Under the pieces are notes generated by a model. That model was not told where the DNA came from. It did no database searches and saw only the letters and a program-made list of their open reading frames with translations. The position numbers and the translations under genes are program-made. Of a stretch of 64,000 nt of DNA, positions 25,067-38,676 are shown in pieces (the stretch's first letter is position 1; each line of letters opens with the position of its first letter). The stretch is from positions 4,225,001 through 4,289,000 of the forward strand of contig NC_060961.1 in NCBI RefSeq assembly GCF_910589235.1, given 5' to 3'. Origin of the DNA: Vespa crabro (Eukaryota; Arthropoda; Insecta; Hymenoptera; Vespidae).

Positions 25067-28000
25067 CAGAAACTTAAGAGAGTTGGCCTACGGCAACGAG
25101 GTGACATCGCGAAGTATTCGAGGAACGACGTACTCGTGGTAGCAAGTAATCCACGAATCGAAGCGTAGCAAGCGATGGAAGCTCTGAGATGCGACGATGA
25201 AGAAGACGAGAACTGTGACGACGTTGTGCGAGGAACTTTAACGAATTTGCGCTGCGGGAAACGGAAGAAGCTGCTCGCTCGCTTGTTCATGAAAGAGAGA
25301 GAAAGAGAGAGAGAGAAAGAGAGGGAGAGAGAGAGAGAGTCGCTCCAGCTTCGTGGCCCCTGACGGTGACATTGAGTAAGCGCGAGACTTTGGTATTGAT
25401 TAGATGAGATTAGAAGGGGAGAGAAAAAGAAAGAGGAGAAGACCTCCCACGATTCATCTACCCTTTCCTTTCTTCCTTCCTTCGTTCCTTCCTTCCTTTT
25501 CGAGCGCTCTTTCGAGAGTTTACATCGACGTTCATTTATGTCGGGATCACGAAAGCACCAAATCCTATCCGCGAAGTTTAATTCCACTTCGTCTTCGTTC
25601 CTGGATCATCCGAGGAGGGATATTACGCGCTGAACGGATACGGAATTAAGGGCATATTAATTGCTGCTCCAAAAAGAGTATCGCCAGGCCTCACGAATGC
25701 GCCAAGAACAATGGTGAAATTACGTGACGAGAAGAGGAAAGACGAGGAACTACGGAGGGTTAAGGGTGATGGTGATGGCGATGGCGATGGTTGAGAAGTG
25801 AGGACTGAGAAGTGAGGAAAGAGGAAGAGAGGCGTTTCGAACAACGCGGAAGTCTCGCAAGCTCGTAAGCCTAACTTTCCTTTCGCTACCTTCAACGATG
25901 CTTCGACGAGTCTGAATGCCAAGTTTAGACGGGAAACTCCTAATGATTGCTCGTGCGAAACAACTTTACGAAATGCTCGACATAGGATAGAAACGAAAAG
26001 GAGGGAGAACTTATGGAGTCAAAGGGCTTACGATTCGAATTCCTGTCGGTAAGCATCGCGTGTCGTTGGAATCAAAATCGAAAACAAGTACGATGGTTTA
26101 TATTCCTTCTATCGAAACGTCATGTTCAAGGGTTAAACTTAAAAATAAAAAAAATTGCATATTTAAGAGATAAAAGAAAAGTCCATTTAATATTTAGTAA
26201 ACTAATTAAAGTTAGCATACATTCATGAGAGAATTCCTTTGGAATTTCTTCCTTGGTCGCATGTGCTCCTGTGAATTATTTACAAAGAGTATAAAGGCTC
26301 GTCAAAATGAACTTAAAATTTTCTATTAACACGGACAAACTCGTAATATTAAAAACGCATTAGCGCATTATTATTATTAAGAGCTACTAAAACCTTTGAC
26401 GTTCTATTTACAAAAATATAAATCTTTTTCGCGTATTCACGATCTAATATCTTCTTCTCTAAATAAAAAGAGACACGAGATATGCAAGATATACAATTGC
26501 AAAAAGTTAATGAGTCGTAAAGGGGAGGGAGGAGAAGGGAGGGATGGTATATTTAAAACACACTTGTAGTTTATCCTCTTTTTCAACGCGTAACATAACG
26601 AGAAATAAAAGCTTACGACGTTAAAATTTACGATGTAAAGTTACGACGTAATAATTCGACTTCACCTAAATGATATAATTACTGTAATATGGTAATGCAA
26701 ACTTATCGTCATCTTAAAATGATTTCACTATGTATTTCGATTTATATTCGACTAATCCTTATTAAGGGTAATATTTTTGATATTTTTTTATAATATTTTA
26801 AATTAAATAAAAGATATATTATACATACCAAATTTTTCCAATATATTGAATATCAACCCATTAGCTCGACAGTGATTACGTTGTATCATGCAAAATGTAT
26901 AAACGTCGTAGGCAATATCGATTTTCAAATCTCATCATGCGGAAGTTCCTGCGTATAGAAAGAGAAAAAGATCGTTTCGTAAATTTATGAAGAATATCAA
27001 ATATTCAAGATAAGAACGTTCAGGTTCGACACGTTCAGAGGAACTGCTTACACTTTCAAATATTACATTTGTATAGGACGATAGCTAACATCGATTTTGG
27101 TTCAGGGTCAAGCACGTGACTGCCTTTTGTTTTGTTTGTACGACCTTTAGATCATTCTTCATCTCACGGTTATAATATAATATAACATATAAATCTACAA
27201 TACAATTTTTATTCTATTACATTACTCCTCTGTTTATTGACGAAACCGAACGTACACGCTTAGATTTGTTTACCTTTTCTAATATTCTCAAAAATATCAA
27301 TCGAACTAATACAATCGATATTACGTAATGTAATTTTATATGTTAGTATTTATTTGAAATTTTTCAAGAGACATATATTTACTCTTACGTATGTACATTG
27401 AGACGTATATAGATAAAGAGCAATAAAAAAAAAAAAAAATACAAAGTTTAAATTATCAATGTGCTAATTTTCATAGATACTTTGAATATGATAAATTATA
27501 ATCCAATTACAATTCAGAAGCATTATTAATACAGAATATATTTAAATATGTATATATAAGTGCACATATGCATAGATGTATGTTTGATGCGCCTATGCAA
27601 GACTCGTATATAATATATATATATATATACGCATATGTTATGTGTGATGTATGAATGGTTGCCACCCACCTCTTCAGTTTTAGTTCGGAGAGTCCGGTTT
27701 TTAGTACTAATCTCCGAGCTTCGATTTTATAAAAAAAAAAAAAGAAAAACAAAAAACAAAAAAAAACAACAACTGGATTGAATAATAATTTATTGAAAAT
27801 TTTATTTCGATAACAACTCTCAAAAATTTAATAAATAATCAATTTAAAGCATAAATAGAGAAAGAGATAGTTCTCTTTTAAATAACTCTCAATATATTTT
27901 TGATAAATGAATTATTTATCGTCTTTACCACTCCATTTTTTGTAGCTTTTGTTTCTTCTATTTTTAATAATTAAACCAATATCTCAGAATTAGCATTGAC

Positions 28001-29606
28001 CAAACGGTGACAATGATGTGTATAATATATACGTATGCATAAACGATATATATTGAATATAAATAAAAAAAAAAACTAAATACGAATGATTAAAATTAAT
28101 AAAATATAAATTATTGAACCAAGGATTGTTAAAAAATAAATTGTAATTATTAGAAAAATTCAAAAGAATTTTGATACGGAATCGGACACGATCTAGAGAG
28201 TTGTCATCGCTAGCGAATACTACGCTAAAATGGGATAATAAGCAGCGAGCGATCCTATTTTGTTTCGTTTACGTGACCTTCCCTTGAAATAACACTTGAC
28301 ATAATACAGCATATATAATAGATAAACTTGCAAGTAAAATTGTCAATGATAATGGAATTTGTTTATATTAGAATATTAATCAATCCTATGTACGCCGTCA
28401 TATAAACGTACATATGAGACATTATAATCTAGCTTGATTATATTAAAAAATAATAATTTCGACATATAATAATAAGATATAATAATTCATTCGTAATTGA
28501 TTATAATAATTGTAATATTAATGCAATCATGCTAATACTAATATATAATACACACTAATATAGTATATAGATGTTTTGTTGAATATCTCATCTATGGAAA
28601 TTATACGTTAATTTTCATCATATTATTCCCATGAGATAAATAAAATTAGTAACGTAAATGAGAAAATCAAGAGAGGAAAAAAAAAACAAACGAATTCTCG
28701 CTAAGAAGTTTAGCGTTTTGAACGCATAAACGTTGGGAAACGTTCGATCTCAGAAAAATACGCATATATCTGTGGAAATTCTGAAATTCCGATTGCCTAC
28801 ATTCGTACGTCATATTCTATTTGCAGCCGCTACCGACACCGTCGGTGACCGGAGTGTAATCGAAATTCAATCAGAAGGAATTTCAATATAGGCGCTGGAA
28901 AAACTGCTATACGTTTTCTCAAGAACGTTTCGAACGCGAGGCACTCCTGCTGCCTTCCGGCGATACGTATGTACTTATCTACATACATACGTACCTATCA
29001 TACGAAAAGACGGATCACGAATTTGAGATTCACCGCTGGCGTTGCGAGTTTATATTATCACGGTCGCAAAATCATCGAATACGAACGTGCAAAGAAATAA
29101 TGTAAATAAGATATAGAAAGAAATAGAATATTTGAATATCCAATATGATATTTTTTAAATAAAGAATAAATCAAATTCAGAAGTAAAACTATTTTGGTAT
29201 AGTTATTAACTATATAATAATTATTTATGATAAAAATAATCTTATTGATCTGTCAAATCTGTGGAGAAAAAAAAATTGATTAAATCATTCTTCCATTGAT
29301 TAAACATTCTAGTTTAATAAAAATAATCTTGCATTATAAATTTCATTAATACATATTAAAATTCTTTAATAAATAAGCGTATCCATATATTTATAACTTG
29401 GCCCATTTTTCTGTTTCTCCAGTTTTAATCTTTACCCCGATAGATCTCATTATGAAACGTTCGAGTAAGTTAAACGAACCTTCGAGCCAGCGCAGCTGTT
29501 CGCATAGTCCGACTGGTCTCTCCAAATTAAAGAAATGAATCGTAGGTTTTTTTTCGGTGAAGTCATTTCGTGCGACGGTGAATAACGTCCGACCGCGTGA
29601 CGACGA
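25067..29606. other. No gene seen
   Basis: CpG-bearing to about 26,100 (with GATGGC-type units near 25,770), then a long AT-rich stretch to about 28,700 with hardly any frame, then a CpG-bearing island at about 28,790-29,060. Confidence 0.5.
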
Positions 29607-29632
29607 CGACGACGACGACGATGACGACGACT
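29607..29632. repeat. (ACG)n trinucleotide repeat
   Basis: About eight ACG units with one ATG variant; each unit keeps a CpG. Confidence 0.9.
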
Positions 29633-29703
29633 ACGAGAAGAATAAATTTTTCTGAAATGTTCGCTAACACGCCAGGCGCAAAGACTTTTTATTAAAACGC
29701 AAA

Positions 29704-29728
29704 GCGAGCGAGCGAGCGAGCGAGCGAG
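29704..29728. repeat. (GAGC)n tetranucleotide repeat
   Basis: About six GAGC units, followed by an imperfect purine-rich run at 29748-29825. Confidence 0.9.
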
Positions 29729-29828
29729 TGTGAGCGTAAACTTTATAGAAAGAAAGAAAGAGAAAGAGAAAGAGAGTGAGGGAGAGTGTGGGAGAGAGAG
29801 TGAGTGTGAGAGAGAGAGAGAGAGACTG

Positions 29829-31268
29829 AAGACTTCGGAAGCCACGAGCTGCCTAAGAGCCGTATATGCAAATTTTATAGGTTAAATGGGCCGACCGACC
29901 GACCACGGAAATAATTATCTCAGTTACCCTGTATTCAGTACCTTAGTCATTCCCGCTGGTCGCAAACTCACGCCTTCTTGGCCCTCCGCATCGAGGCGCG
30001 CGCATAAAAGCACATACATATATACGTAAACGAATACACGTGCCGCACGGTTTGCACCTGCCTTACCTTTATAAATATCAACGTATAACACATTGCCTCA
30101 AACAAAATTGTTTCTTTCCATTTCATATAAGATCCAATCTTATAAAAAAAAATATCATATACTCCGTTGAATTAGTCGAATAAGAAGAAAATTCGCTTGC
30201 CAAACATATGATAAATATATTGTATGAGACTCTAACTATCGAGTGATTAAATATAGACAATAATAGACATTGTTAAATTCAAGAGTGAATTAGGACATCT
30301 ATCCTTTTTATTTACAAGAGAGTTATACGTAAGGATGTTATTCATTTGATTTTTCATTGTAAAGAGACGAACACGTTTAAACGATTAGATTACGCTTCTG
30401 TCACGATCATGTCCCAATCACGTGCATTTGTTTACCATTCCTGACTCGACTCGTTAAACAAAAGCGTTAACCTTATTTTCGACAAAAGAAGGGAAGAGAA
30501 AGAGAGAAAAAGAGAGAGAGAGAGAGAGATTAGTAAGGAGAAAGTTTTTGAAAGTTATTAAATACTAAAAAACGAAGAAAAAATAAAAGAAAAATCATTA
30601 TCTTCTTTTAATGAAAAAATAAAGAAAGTTCAACCCCTTCTACCCAATTGGCTCGTCCTTATTTTCCTTTTACTCCTCATCTTTTGAATGAAGTCCCATA
30701 TCTTTGATGATTACACACGACGAAGTAGCTCGAAGAACGATCATTAAATACGTCGTAAATTCACTGCCAGTGCGTTTTATCGGACCCATGCCCAAATCCA
30801 TTTTATTCGCTGGATTATTCGATTTAAGCGCCGAATAATTCGTTTTAGTCTAGACACACGATCGGCCCGCGATATCGAACGCGATGTAATTAAGCTCAGC
30901 CTTGTTACTGTCAAATTATCGTTAAAATGCAAGGATCCCGGAATGAAGCTTAAACGGGGTTCAATGATTCCCAACAGTATTCTCTTTGCCGTAAGAGAAA
31001 AGTGAACTCGTATTTGTTCTTTTATTGTTCAAAATACGTTAATTATGATCTGATGACATACTATTAATTAACGCTGCTTAAATGAAAGCTAGTTCATAAC
31101 GAGCAAAGTTAATAAATCCGTACGTGGTAGGAGATTCTGGATCCTTCATTTCGCTACTTGGCTGGGAAGTAATTAAGCGTTCGATTATCTATTTCCTGCA
31201 TCATAACCAGACGGATCCCTCGATGTTGCTTGCCATCCTGAGTAGTTCGTCCTCGACGTATATCTCAT

Positions 31269-31274
<6 letters not shown>
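29829..31274. other. No gene seen; CpG-bearing island near 30,740-30,970
   Basis: The island contains an inverted repeat, ATTATTCG (30814-30821) and CGAATAAT (30832-30839), and loosely repeated ATTCG-A/T units. The rest is AT-rich with a GA run near 30,500-30,528. Confidence 0.45.

Positions 31275-31334
<60 letters not shown>
31275..31334. repeat. (TC)30 microsatellite
   Basis: Sixty bases of perfect TC, one of the longest pure dinucleotide runs in the window. Confidence 0.97.
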
Positions 31335-31337
<3 letters not shown>

Positions 31338-32887
31338 GCCTACAATCGCCTTTATACAATGACGATATGCCAGCAGATGAACCGGAAATTGCTACGGAAT
31401 CGAGGTTAGTCAGAACACACAGAAGCCGAATAGCTATGGTATTACGCACAAACGTAACACGTAGATCAACCGTATATGTGTGTACAAACTGATACACAGT
31501 GTAACGAACATGTTCAAAAGAGAAGGAGAGAGGGGGTAGGGAAGGAGGAAAATAGAGAGAGAGAGAGACTTGGGTGCGTTACAGAGGAGTACCTGCAGTA
31601 AATTAGAGGAGGCCCTTTCAAGTTTCCGAATACACCACCCACTACACCCCATCGTGCTTTCCTCCTTGGCGATCAAACGCACAAACGGCCTTCGTCGACG
31701 GGTACGCGCCACGCGTGAGTTTGATCGTCCTCATAGGCGGAACTCTCCCTCTTCTGCATTCGACGCTTCGAATGACGTTGGTGTCAATGTTTCCTTTCAA
31801 TCGATAACGAAAAAGGAAATGTCTTGAACACCGTGTCACGTGATATTAAAAGAATCACATTGAGATCAAAGCCGACATTCTTTTATTCAGATTCATGTAT
31901 TAAACTATTTTTAAAAGTCCTACAATCTCTTTCTTAAGAATGCATTACGATTTTGCTTAAAAGAAAATAAATCTTAAACGTCAAAAGAACGAAAACGAAT
32001 ATAAATTTTAAATGACATTAACATTTCAAAGAAATTATATTACCGAAAGTAAAAAAAAAAACGAATGGGATCGTTCGTAGTTTTAATTCCAACGAAAATA
32101 TAATACGTAAAAATATACTGCAATGAGGATATCTTCGATGACACTGAAATGAAACAGAAGATGCATCCATGAAATATCAATCGAAATTATCCTATAAATT
32201 GTTCAATAGGATCGAGATATTTCAAACTTTCCGTTTCACGGTAACTCTTGACGTTCTTAATATTTTTTGCCAATGGTAAGAAACAAAAAGAAAGAAAGAA
32301 AAGAAAAAAAAAAGGAGAGAGGAGAAACAAAAAAAATCGAAATCGAACGTGCGAGGAATTTAACTTTATATCGCGAACGGTCGACCGCTCTCTTTTTTCA
32401 TCCTCGGGCAAACCCGCAAACTTGTTCTTTAACTTGCGACGAACGAACGTGAGAAAGAATTTAAGCAGCGAATCTTCTTCCTCCACCGGCAAAGTCTAAC
32501 TTTAATTCTACGGTTCTCTTCTCGGAGATAATTTACGGTGTAATCAAGTGAAACCTCGTAGAGGAGAGAATCGTTCGAACTATCGCCAGCGTTATATCGT
32601 CGCAAACGGAAAGTAAAGACCGAAAAGGTTTTTCGATCATAGCAGATCGTGATAAAAGTCAAACAATGCCGGTTTTTCATCATTATTCGGAAAACGGCAT
32701 GGGGATATTGCATCGTTAGCTATACACGTATTGGCTGAATATTAATTTGTCAGTAGGTATAGATATTGACGAAAAATGAAAAGTAATCGGCACGAGAAAA
32801 ATATGAGAATACAAATAATACACGATGCTGTGGCAACTCCATCGACCAAATTTATTGTTTTTCTATGAAAATACAAAATGGACAACA

Positions 32888-32949
<62 letters not shown>

Positions 32950-34124
32950 GGGAGAAAAAACGGACAAGAGAAAAGTGGAGAGAAAAAAATCGAAACACAA
33001 CGATACGTGAATGTAATTAAACATGTGAAATATACGTTTTTTCAAAAAATATGAAATGACGACGAAATTCTTTTGTCTCTCTTTTTGTGTGTACGCGCAA
33101 AAACACAGTTTCAAGCTTTTTGACGAGGCACATGAAGCACGTCCAGACAGTTATTGCGATTATTCAATTATACGTTACACTAGACGATAACAAAAATTGT
33201 TGGGGAACAATTTTATTTTCAAAATCGTAGCTCCCATTATAACTTAAATATATACTCGTAACGATAAACTTTGCGAACATTGGCACTGAACACTTTATTT
33301 TTCCTTTTTAAAAATACTGCTTCTCGATCAATTTCAATCAGTACTGCGTGCAGAAAAAAAGCAATCACAACGTATCTAACGAGAAATATTATCTACATAA
33401 ATTGAAATTTCGTTCGTCCAAGCGGATAAAGATCTTCGATACTCACATCGCTTATCTCGCACGCTGCACACATTTTCGCTTTACACACCGGTGCATATAA
33501 CCAACAACGTTGCGTGGTAATATATTATCCATATAATTAAACATATCAGATAGAGGCTCGCGTACATGGCAAGCAGACGGGAGATCCATATTAAACAATA
33601 TCGTTGGAACGAGTTATATTGAATCAAGTCAAAATTACGTCCTGTAAATCGACGCATGCTTTTCGACACTGCCAGCTCGGCTTTGTAACTTTTCGAAATA
33701 TGTATATGAAACGTTAATGAGAAATCTTTACGTCTAAACAAGGTTACGAAATAAATTGAAAGCTGAAAGTAACCACCAACATATGAAGGTCGGTATGGTC
33801 GATGCGTGACGTCACGATAAAATCGATATTTCACAGACATAAAGTAAATACTACAGTTATATTATTATACATAGCTAGAATAATTATGTAACGGCTAATA
33901 ACTGTACCGTTCGTCTTGCCTAATTACAAGTTCTCTAATTAATCGTTTTACCAAGTAAACGACCAGAAGCCCTTTGGTACCCTTTAGATTTATAAGCGGG
34001 CAAGAAATTTAGTAAGTGCAACCTACTCGGTCTTCGTTATCGGTCTTTTTATCGGCGACTGTTGCTTTCGGTTGCGTGTCCGTCCAAGTCGAGTAGAAAG
34101 GGGGAAGCAAATGAGTGTAAACAA
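31335..34124. other. No gene seen
   Basis: CpG-bearing unique DNA to about 31,830, then AT-rich with an A-rich purine block at about 32,280-32,335 and the GA run at 32,895. Unrecognised frames only. Confidence 0.5.
32895..32943. repeat. (GA)n microsatellite
   Basis: About 24 perfect GA units, then GAAAGGAGGGAG purine sequence. Confidence 0.95.
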
Positions 34125-34218
34125 GAGAGAGAGAGAGAGAGAGAGAGAAGAATCTCGTCTAATAAGCAAACGCGTGCGCTTTCTCTTTCTTACTCTCCCT
34201 CCCTCCCATCTTCTTTCC

Positions 34219-34287
<69 letters not shown>
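34125..34287. repeat. (GA)n ... (TC)33 inverted microsatellite pair
   Basis: A GA run at 34125-34148 and a 66-bp TC run at 34222-34287 face each other across about 73 bp; the transcript of either strand could fold into a long GA:UC stem. Confidence 0.95.
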
Positions 34288-34291
<4 letters not shown>

Positions 34292-35655
34292 GTCTTTGTA
34301 TTTGTTTGTCCTCGATGTTGACAACTTGCTCGCTCTCTTTATAAACTTCCTGTTGTAGAGAATCGTTTCGCTTCTCTACTTGGTTTACTCTTTACGCTTG
34401 TTTCGTAAAATCGCGCTTTTATGCATCACGAGATATAAAAAGAAAAAGGCAAGAGAAAAAATACCTAAGATCGCCTGATCCGACAGCAGCAAATTCTATT
34501 GCATTGGACTGCAAACGGCTGATTTTGATCGAACGACTGATTGATTGATTGATATATTCTATTAGTCGTCTGAGAGTTATATATATATATATATATATAA
34601 CTATATATATATCATGAGTCCCTTGTCTCGCATCACCGCATTTCACGCGCATCCCTTCACTGTCAATTCGGTGCCTTTGTTTTCACAATCTGCATCGCTC
34701 TTCGAGGGACACTCGTCCTTCATTTGCATCCCTACATTATTAGAAACGAATCAAGCTCGTCAAGATGTCTTCAAAAATTCTTTATTTTACCTTGTCTGTG
34801 TAAAAAGTGAAATGATTCGTTCAAGTCAATCAAATTCGTAATATATCAAAGCGTATATAATACTACTGAGATCGTATCTTTATATAATGTAAAAAAAAAA
34901 AAAAAAGATTTATTTTTACATTATGCAATATAATGTAGGTAACTCGAATTAAGTTGCAATTTAAATTGTCGTAAAATAGAGGAAATAAAAGTTAAACTTC
35001 GTGACTTAATATCATAAATTAAGAAAACAATCGAAATATCGAGTGAAAGGATATAACACTGGCGATTGAACGAACGACTATATAATCCTTACGAACACGA
35101 ACAAGTCGGAACGGTTAACGAAACGATCGATCGTCGTTTATAGCGAATGTTCGTAAAGAGGCGGCACGAAAGAGAAAGGGTTTGCAAAATAATTACACGG
35201 CGCGAGATCAGACGGGCGTTAAGACGAGGGTGGAGAGAGGTAAAGAGGAAAGACGGTAGGTAGGAGGAGATGCGCTCGAAGGAGGGAACGAAGAAGGAAG
35301 CGAAGGAAAAGGAAGAGGTAGAAGCGGGAGGGGTAAGAGGGACCAACTGTGAAAGTCGTTCGGCAACAGGAGAATCTGTTTAAGCTTGTCAAAGCGGCGG
35401 AACTAGCAGGCGACGTCACTCCAAAGTACAAACTGCAACTCATTCGTTAATTTACGTTGTAGAAGTTATTGCGCGCCCCCAGGGAAACTGTCAATTTATG
35501 GCATGCGCTGCCTGTACCAGTCGTAACGAGAAATTCTCACATACATCAGAGTTATTAATGGATCAGTATGCCGGTGAAGAGCTATGGTAAAGAAAAAACC
35601 GGTACCGGCTAGCTCGATAATCTCTTTCTCTTTTTCTTTCTCTTTTTCTCTCTCC

Positions 35656-35697
<42 letters not shown>

Positions 35698-35975
35698 TTC
35701 TCTTTCTCCCTTTCTTATTTTGTGTAACTTAAAATCATACGAATTCCATAATTGCTCCGTAACCTTGTAAGGAACTTGCGAAACGCTCAGCCATCTTTCT
35801 TAAAGCTTCTTCTCGAGATTCCTGTCTTTCTCCTTTTTCTTTCCCTTTCCCTTTTCCTTTCCCTTTCTCTTTGCTCTCAAGTGAGAAGGCTCGACTCTCG
35901 ACTCCTCGTTGGAAATGCAAATTTTCTCAACGAAACTCGAAAGAGAATTTTTTCGACTCGTCCTCGTTAGCCTTT

Positions 35976-36011
35976 CTTCTTCTTCTTCTTCTTCTTCTTC
36001 TTCTTCTTCTT
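35976..36011. repeat. (CTT)n trinucleotide repeat
   Basis: About twelve CTT units. Confidence 0.9.
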
Positions 36012-36360
36012 TTCTTCGTTGTAACAAATCTTAAAGGTTTTTCCTCGCGTATTCGTGTTCAAGATAAAATATTGAAATTCGTAAAAAAATATCTTTTATC
36101 AAACTATCTTAGATACCGCTGTCACGTGTTGTCTTTCGATGCCATTAAGGAAAATATATAAAAATGTATAATAGTGATTCAACATGGAACTTTCGTTAGA
36201 AATAACATCCCTCGTATGTAACTTGGTTAACGTGGAAACGATTACTTTGCGATTCCATGAACGAAGATAACAAGAAATAGATTAACGTTTGTTCTTGCTT
36301 CGATGGAAACGGAATGGCGGTGTTTCCGCGACTGTTAAGAAAGTTTGGGTATAAAGCAAG

Positions 36361-36364
<4 letters not shown>

Positions 36365-36401
<37 letters not shown>
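36365..36401. repeat. (GA)n microsatellite
   Basis: About 18 GA units at the head of a long purine-rich region that continues with interruptions to about 36,790. Confidence 0.9.
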
Positions 36402-36404
<3 letters not shown>

Positions 36405-36718
36405 TAGGATGATTGAGAGGATAAAGGGTTCGAAGAGAAATGGAATAGAAGAGACAGAAACATCGTGTGGCTCTTTCTCTTTGTCTAAATAAAAAAAGTA
36501 AAAAAAAGAAAAAAAAAAAAAAACAAGAAAAAAGAAAAAGAAAGAAGGAAAGTAAAGAAGAGAAAAAAGAAGAAGAAAGAAACAAAAACGGACAGAAATA
36601 ATTCGAAATTCACGAGAAACGAAGAGAAAATCAAGTACTATCGTTGAAGTAAGAAAAAAGAGAAAGAAGATGAGGACAAGGAGAGCTTGGATAGTAGGAC
36701 CAAGCTATAGGAAAGAGT

Positions 36719-36759
<41 letters not shown>

Positions 36760-37439
36760 GAAAAGAATTGAAGGAAAACGAGGAAAGAAATGCAAGAGTT
36801 CCTGAAAATAATTGCTCTGTGACTACTTCTTTCTACTACTACCATCAACGTCGTCCTCTTCTTCATCCTCGTTCTTGAAACGAACCTCCGAGGTACCGGT
36901 AATCGTATTTAAAATTGACAAATTTATCGCGCTCCGCTTCCTTTTCCCGCGAGCTCATCAAATCGTCTCTCTACGTATAATTCGTCCGGGAGAACGGCTT
37001 GGTTAACGACGAGCAATTTGCTCGTCGAGTGTTTAGCGGAACAATCGTTTGAAGAAAAGGTAATGAGGTCTGAAAGGAAACTCGCGCTTCGACAAGATAT
37101 TGGTTCGATCGTCGGTTTCTACCCTCCATCTCCTTCGTCTCGCTCTTTATACACCGATCCCCTTAGTCGTTTGTGAACCGTATCGTAGATCGAAAGCCGA
37201 TATAACAAGTCTTCAAGAAAGTAAATCGACGTAAATGTCGATAGCCTGACAACGAGCTAGATTTTTCGAAATTATTTCCTAACATACTTATTAGCATATT
37301 AATTATTAAATGAATTTTAATTAGCATTGATTTATGGATGTTACGTAATAAAAATGAATAACGGTATTATCAATTTGATATTACGAAATTAAAATAAATC
37401 TCTTTCTTATCGTGTAAGATCCAGAATCAAATATAACAT

Positions 37440-37441
<2 letters not shown>

Positions 37442-37489
<48 letters not shown>
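37442..37489. repeat. (AT)24 microsatellite
   Basis: Forty-eight bases of perfect AT; able to extrude as a cruciform. Confidence 0.97.
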
Positions 37490-37493
<4 letters not shown>

Positions 37494-38624
37494 ATATGTC
37501 CCTTCCTGGCGAAGAATAATCGACCCCACCGAAAAGAAAAACGCAACGTGCCGGTAATATCCTTGTCGTTTCTTTCTCGCGCTAAACTTCCGTCGACCCT
37601 GAGCGCTTGGTCGATTTAAGCGGAAGTAAAACGCGAGAGTTCGAGTAACACAGATGCGTTCGTACGGCTCAACGAGTTAAACCACAAACTCAATTGGACG
37701 TCAGAAAGAAACTCTGCAACAAATGGGCGAAGTCTGGTACGGACACAGCTCCAGCCTTAGTCATTTGACGCCTCATTTCTGTTACCACAAAAAGCGAGGT
37801 AACGACCGACGACCGTGTACGACCTACGACGTGTATCGGAGCTTCGACTTGGCCTTACGTATGGTACGCGTGCTTCGACTGGCGTGGGCGTTCGCGTGTA
37901 TCAACCCGACTACCTCTAGGCTAAGAATAAAAAAGCCAAAAGAAAGAAAGAAAGAAACAATGAAGCGAGAGCTACGAAAAACTTACAACGAAGAGGAAGA
38001 AAGGAAGAAGGAAGGAAGGAAGAAAGAAAGAAAGAAAGAAAGACATAAAGCTAGACCTACTTGATTCACTCCTAAGTACTGTACTATTTAACTATTAGAA
38101 ATAATTTGAATCTTAGATAGATTCATATATAAATGATCATTGAGAACTTAAATAATTTTTCTTTAAAAGAGAAAGATATTTCATAATAATATTTGCATTC
38201 GAATGAATCAATTTGATAAAAATAATTATTATGATAAAAACATTTCTAAACAACGTATTTCATTCGCAATAACACCGATTTAATCTTAACATAAAGCGTC
38301 TTATTCGTTCGAGAGAAAAGAAAAAAGAAAAAGAAAAGAAAAAAAAAAAAAGGAAAAAGAAGAAAGAAAATATTTCGAGAATATAATCATTTTTGTCAGT
38401 CTTATCTGTCAATATAATAGAAAAGGAAACATTTCTTTTTTTTCATATATTAAAGGTGGATTAAAGCTACGTATTGACGCGTAAACTTGATACGTTCACG
38501 TAAGTACTATAGAAACAATATCTCGACACACATAAAAATATTTTCTGGAAAAATAGATTTTTCACGTCGTGCATAGTAGTAGCTCGCTGTATGAATAAAA
38601 CGGGATAAACCGATCGACGCCGCA

Positions 38625-38627
<3 letters not shown>

Positions 38628-38671
<44 letters not shown>
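38628..38671. repeat. (TC)n microsatellite
   Basis: About 22 perfect TC units. Confidence 0.95.

Positions 38672-38676
<5 letters not shown>

Larger units (their letters stand above)
34288..38627. other. No gene seen
   Basis: TA runs near 34,580-34,612, a CpG-bearing island at about 35,090-35,600, CT/CTT and GA tracts to about 36,790, and a CpG-rich island at about 37,500-37,930 that ends in GAAG/GAAA units. The 113-codon frame at 37,723-38,064 has a non-repetitive first half, but I recognise no family. Confidence 0.5.

Noticed and set aside
37723..38064. 113-codon plus-strand frame
   Set aside because: The second half is KERKKE from GAAA repeats; the first half has no recognisable motif or splice context.
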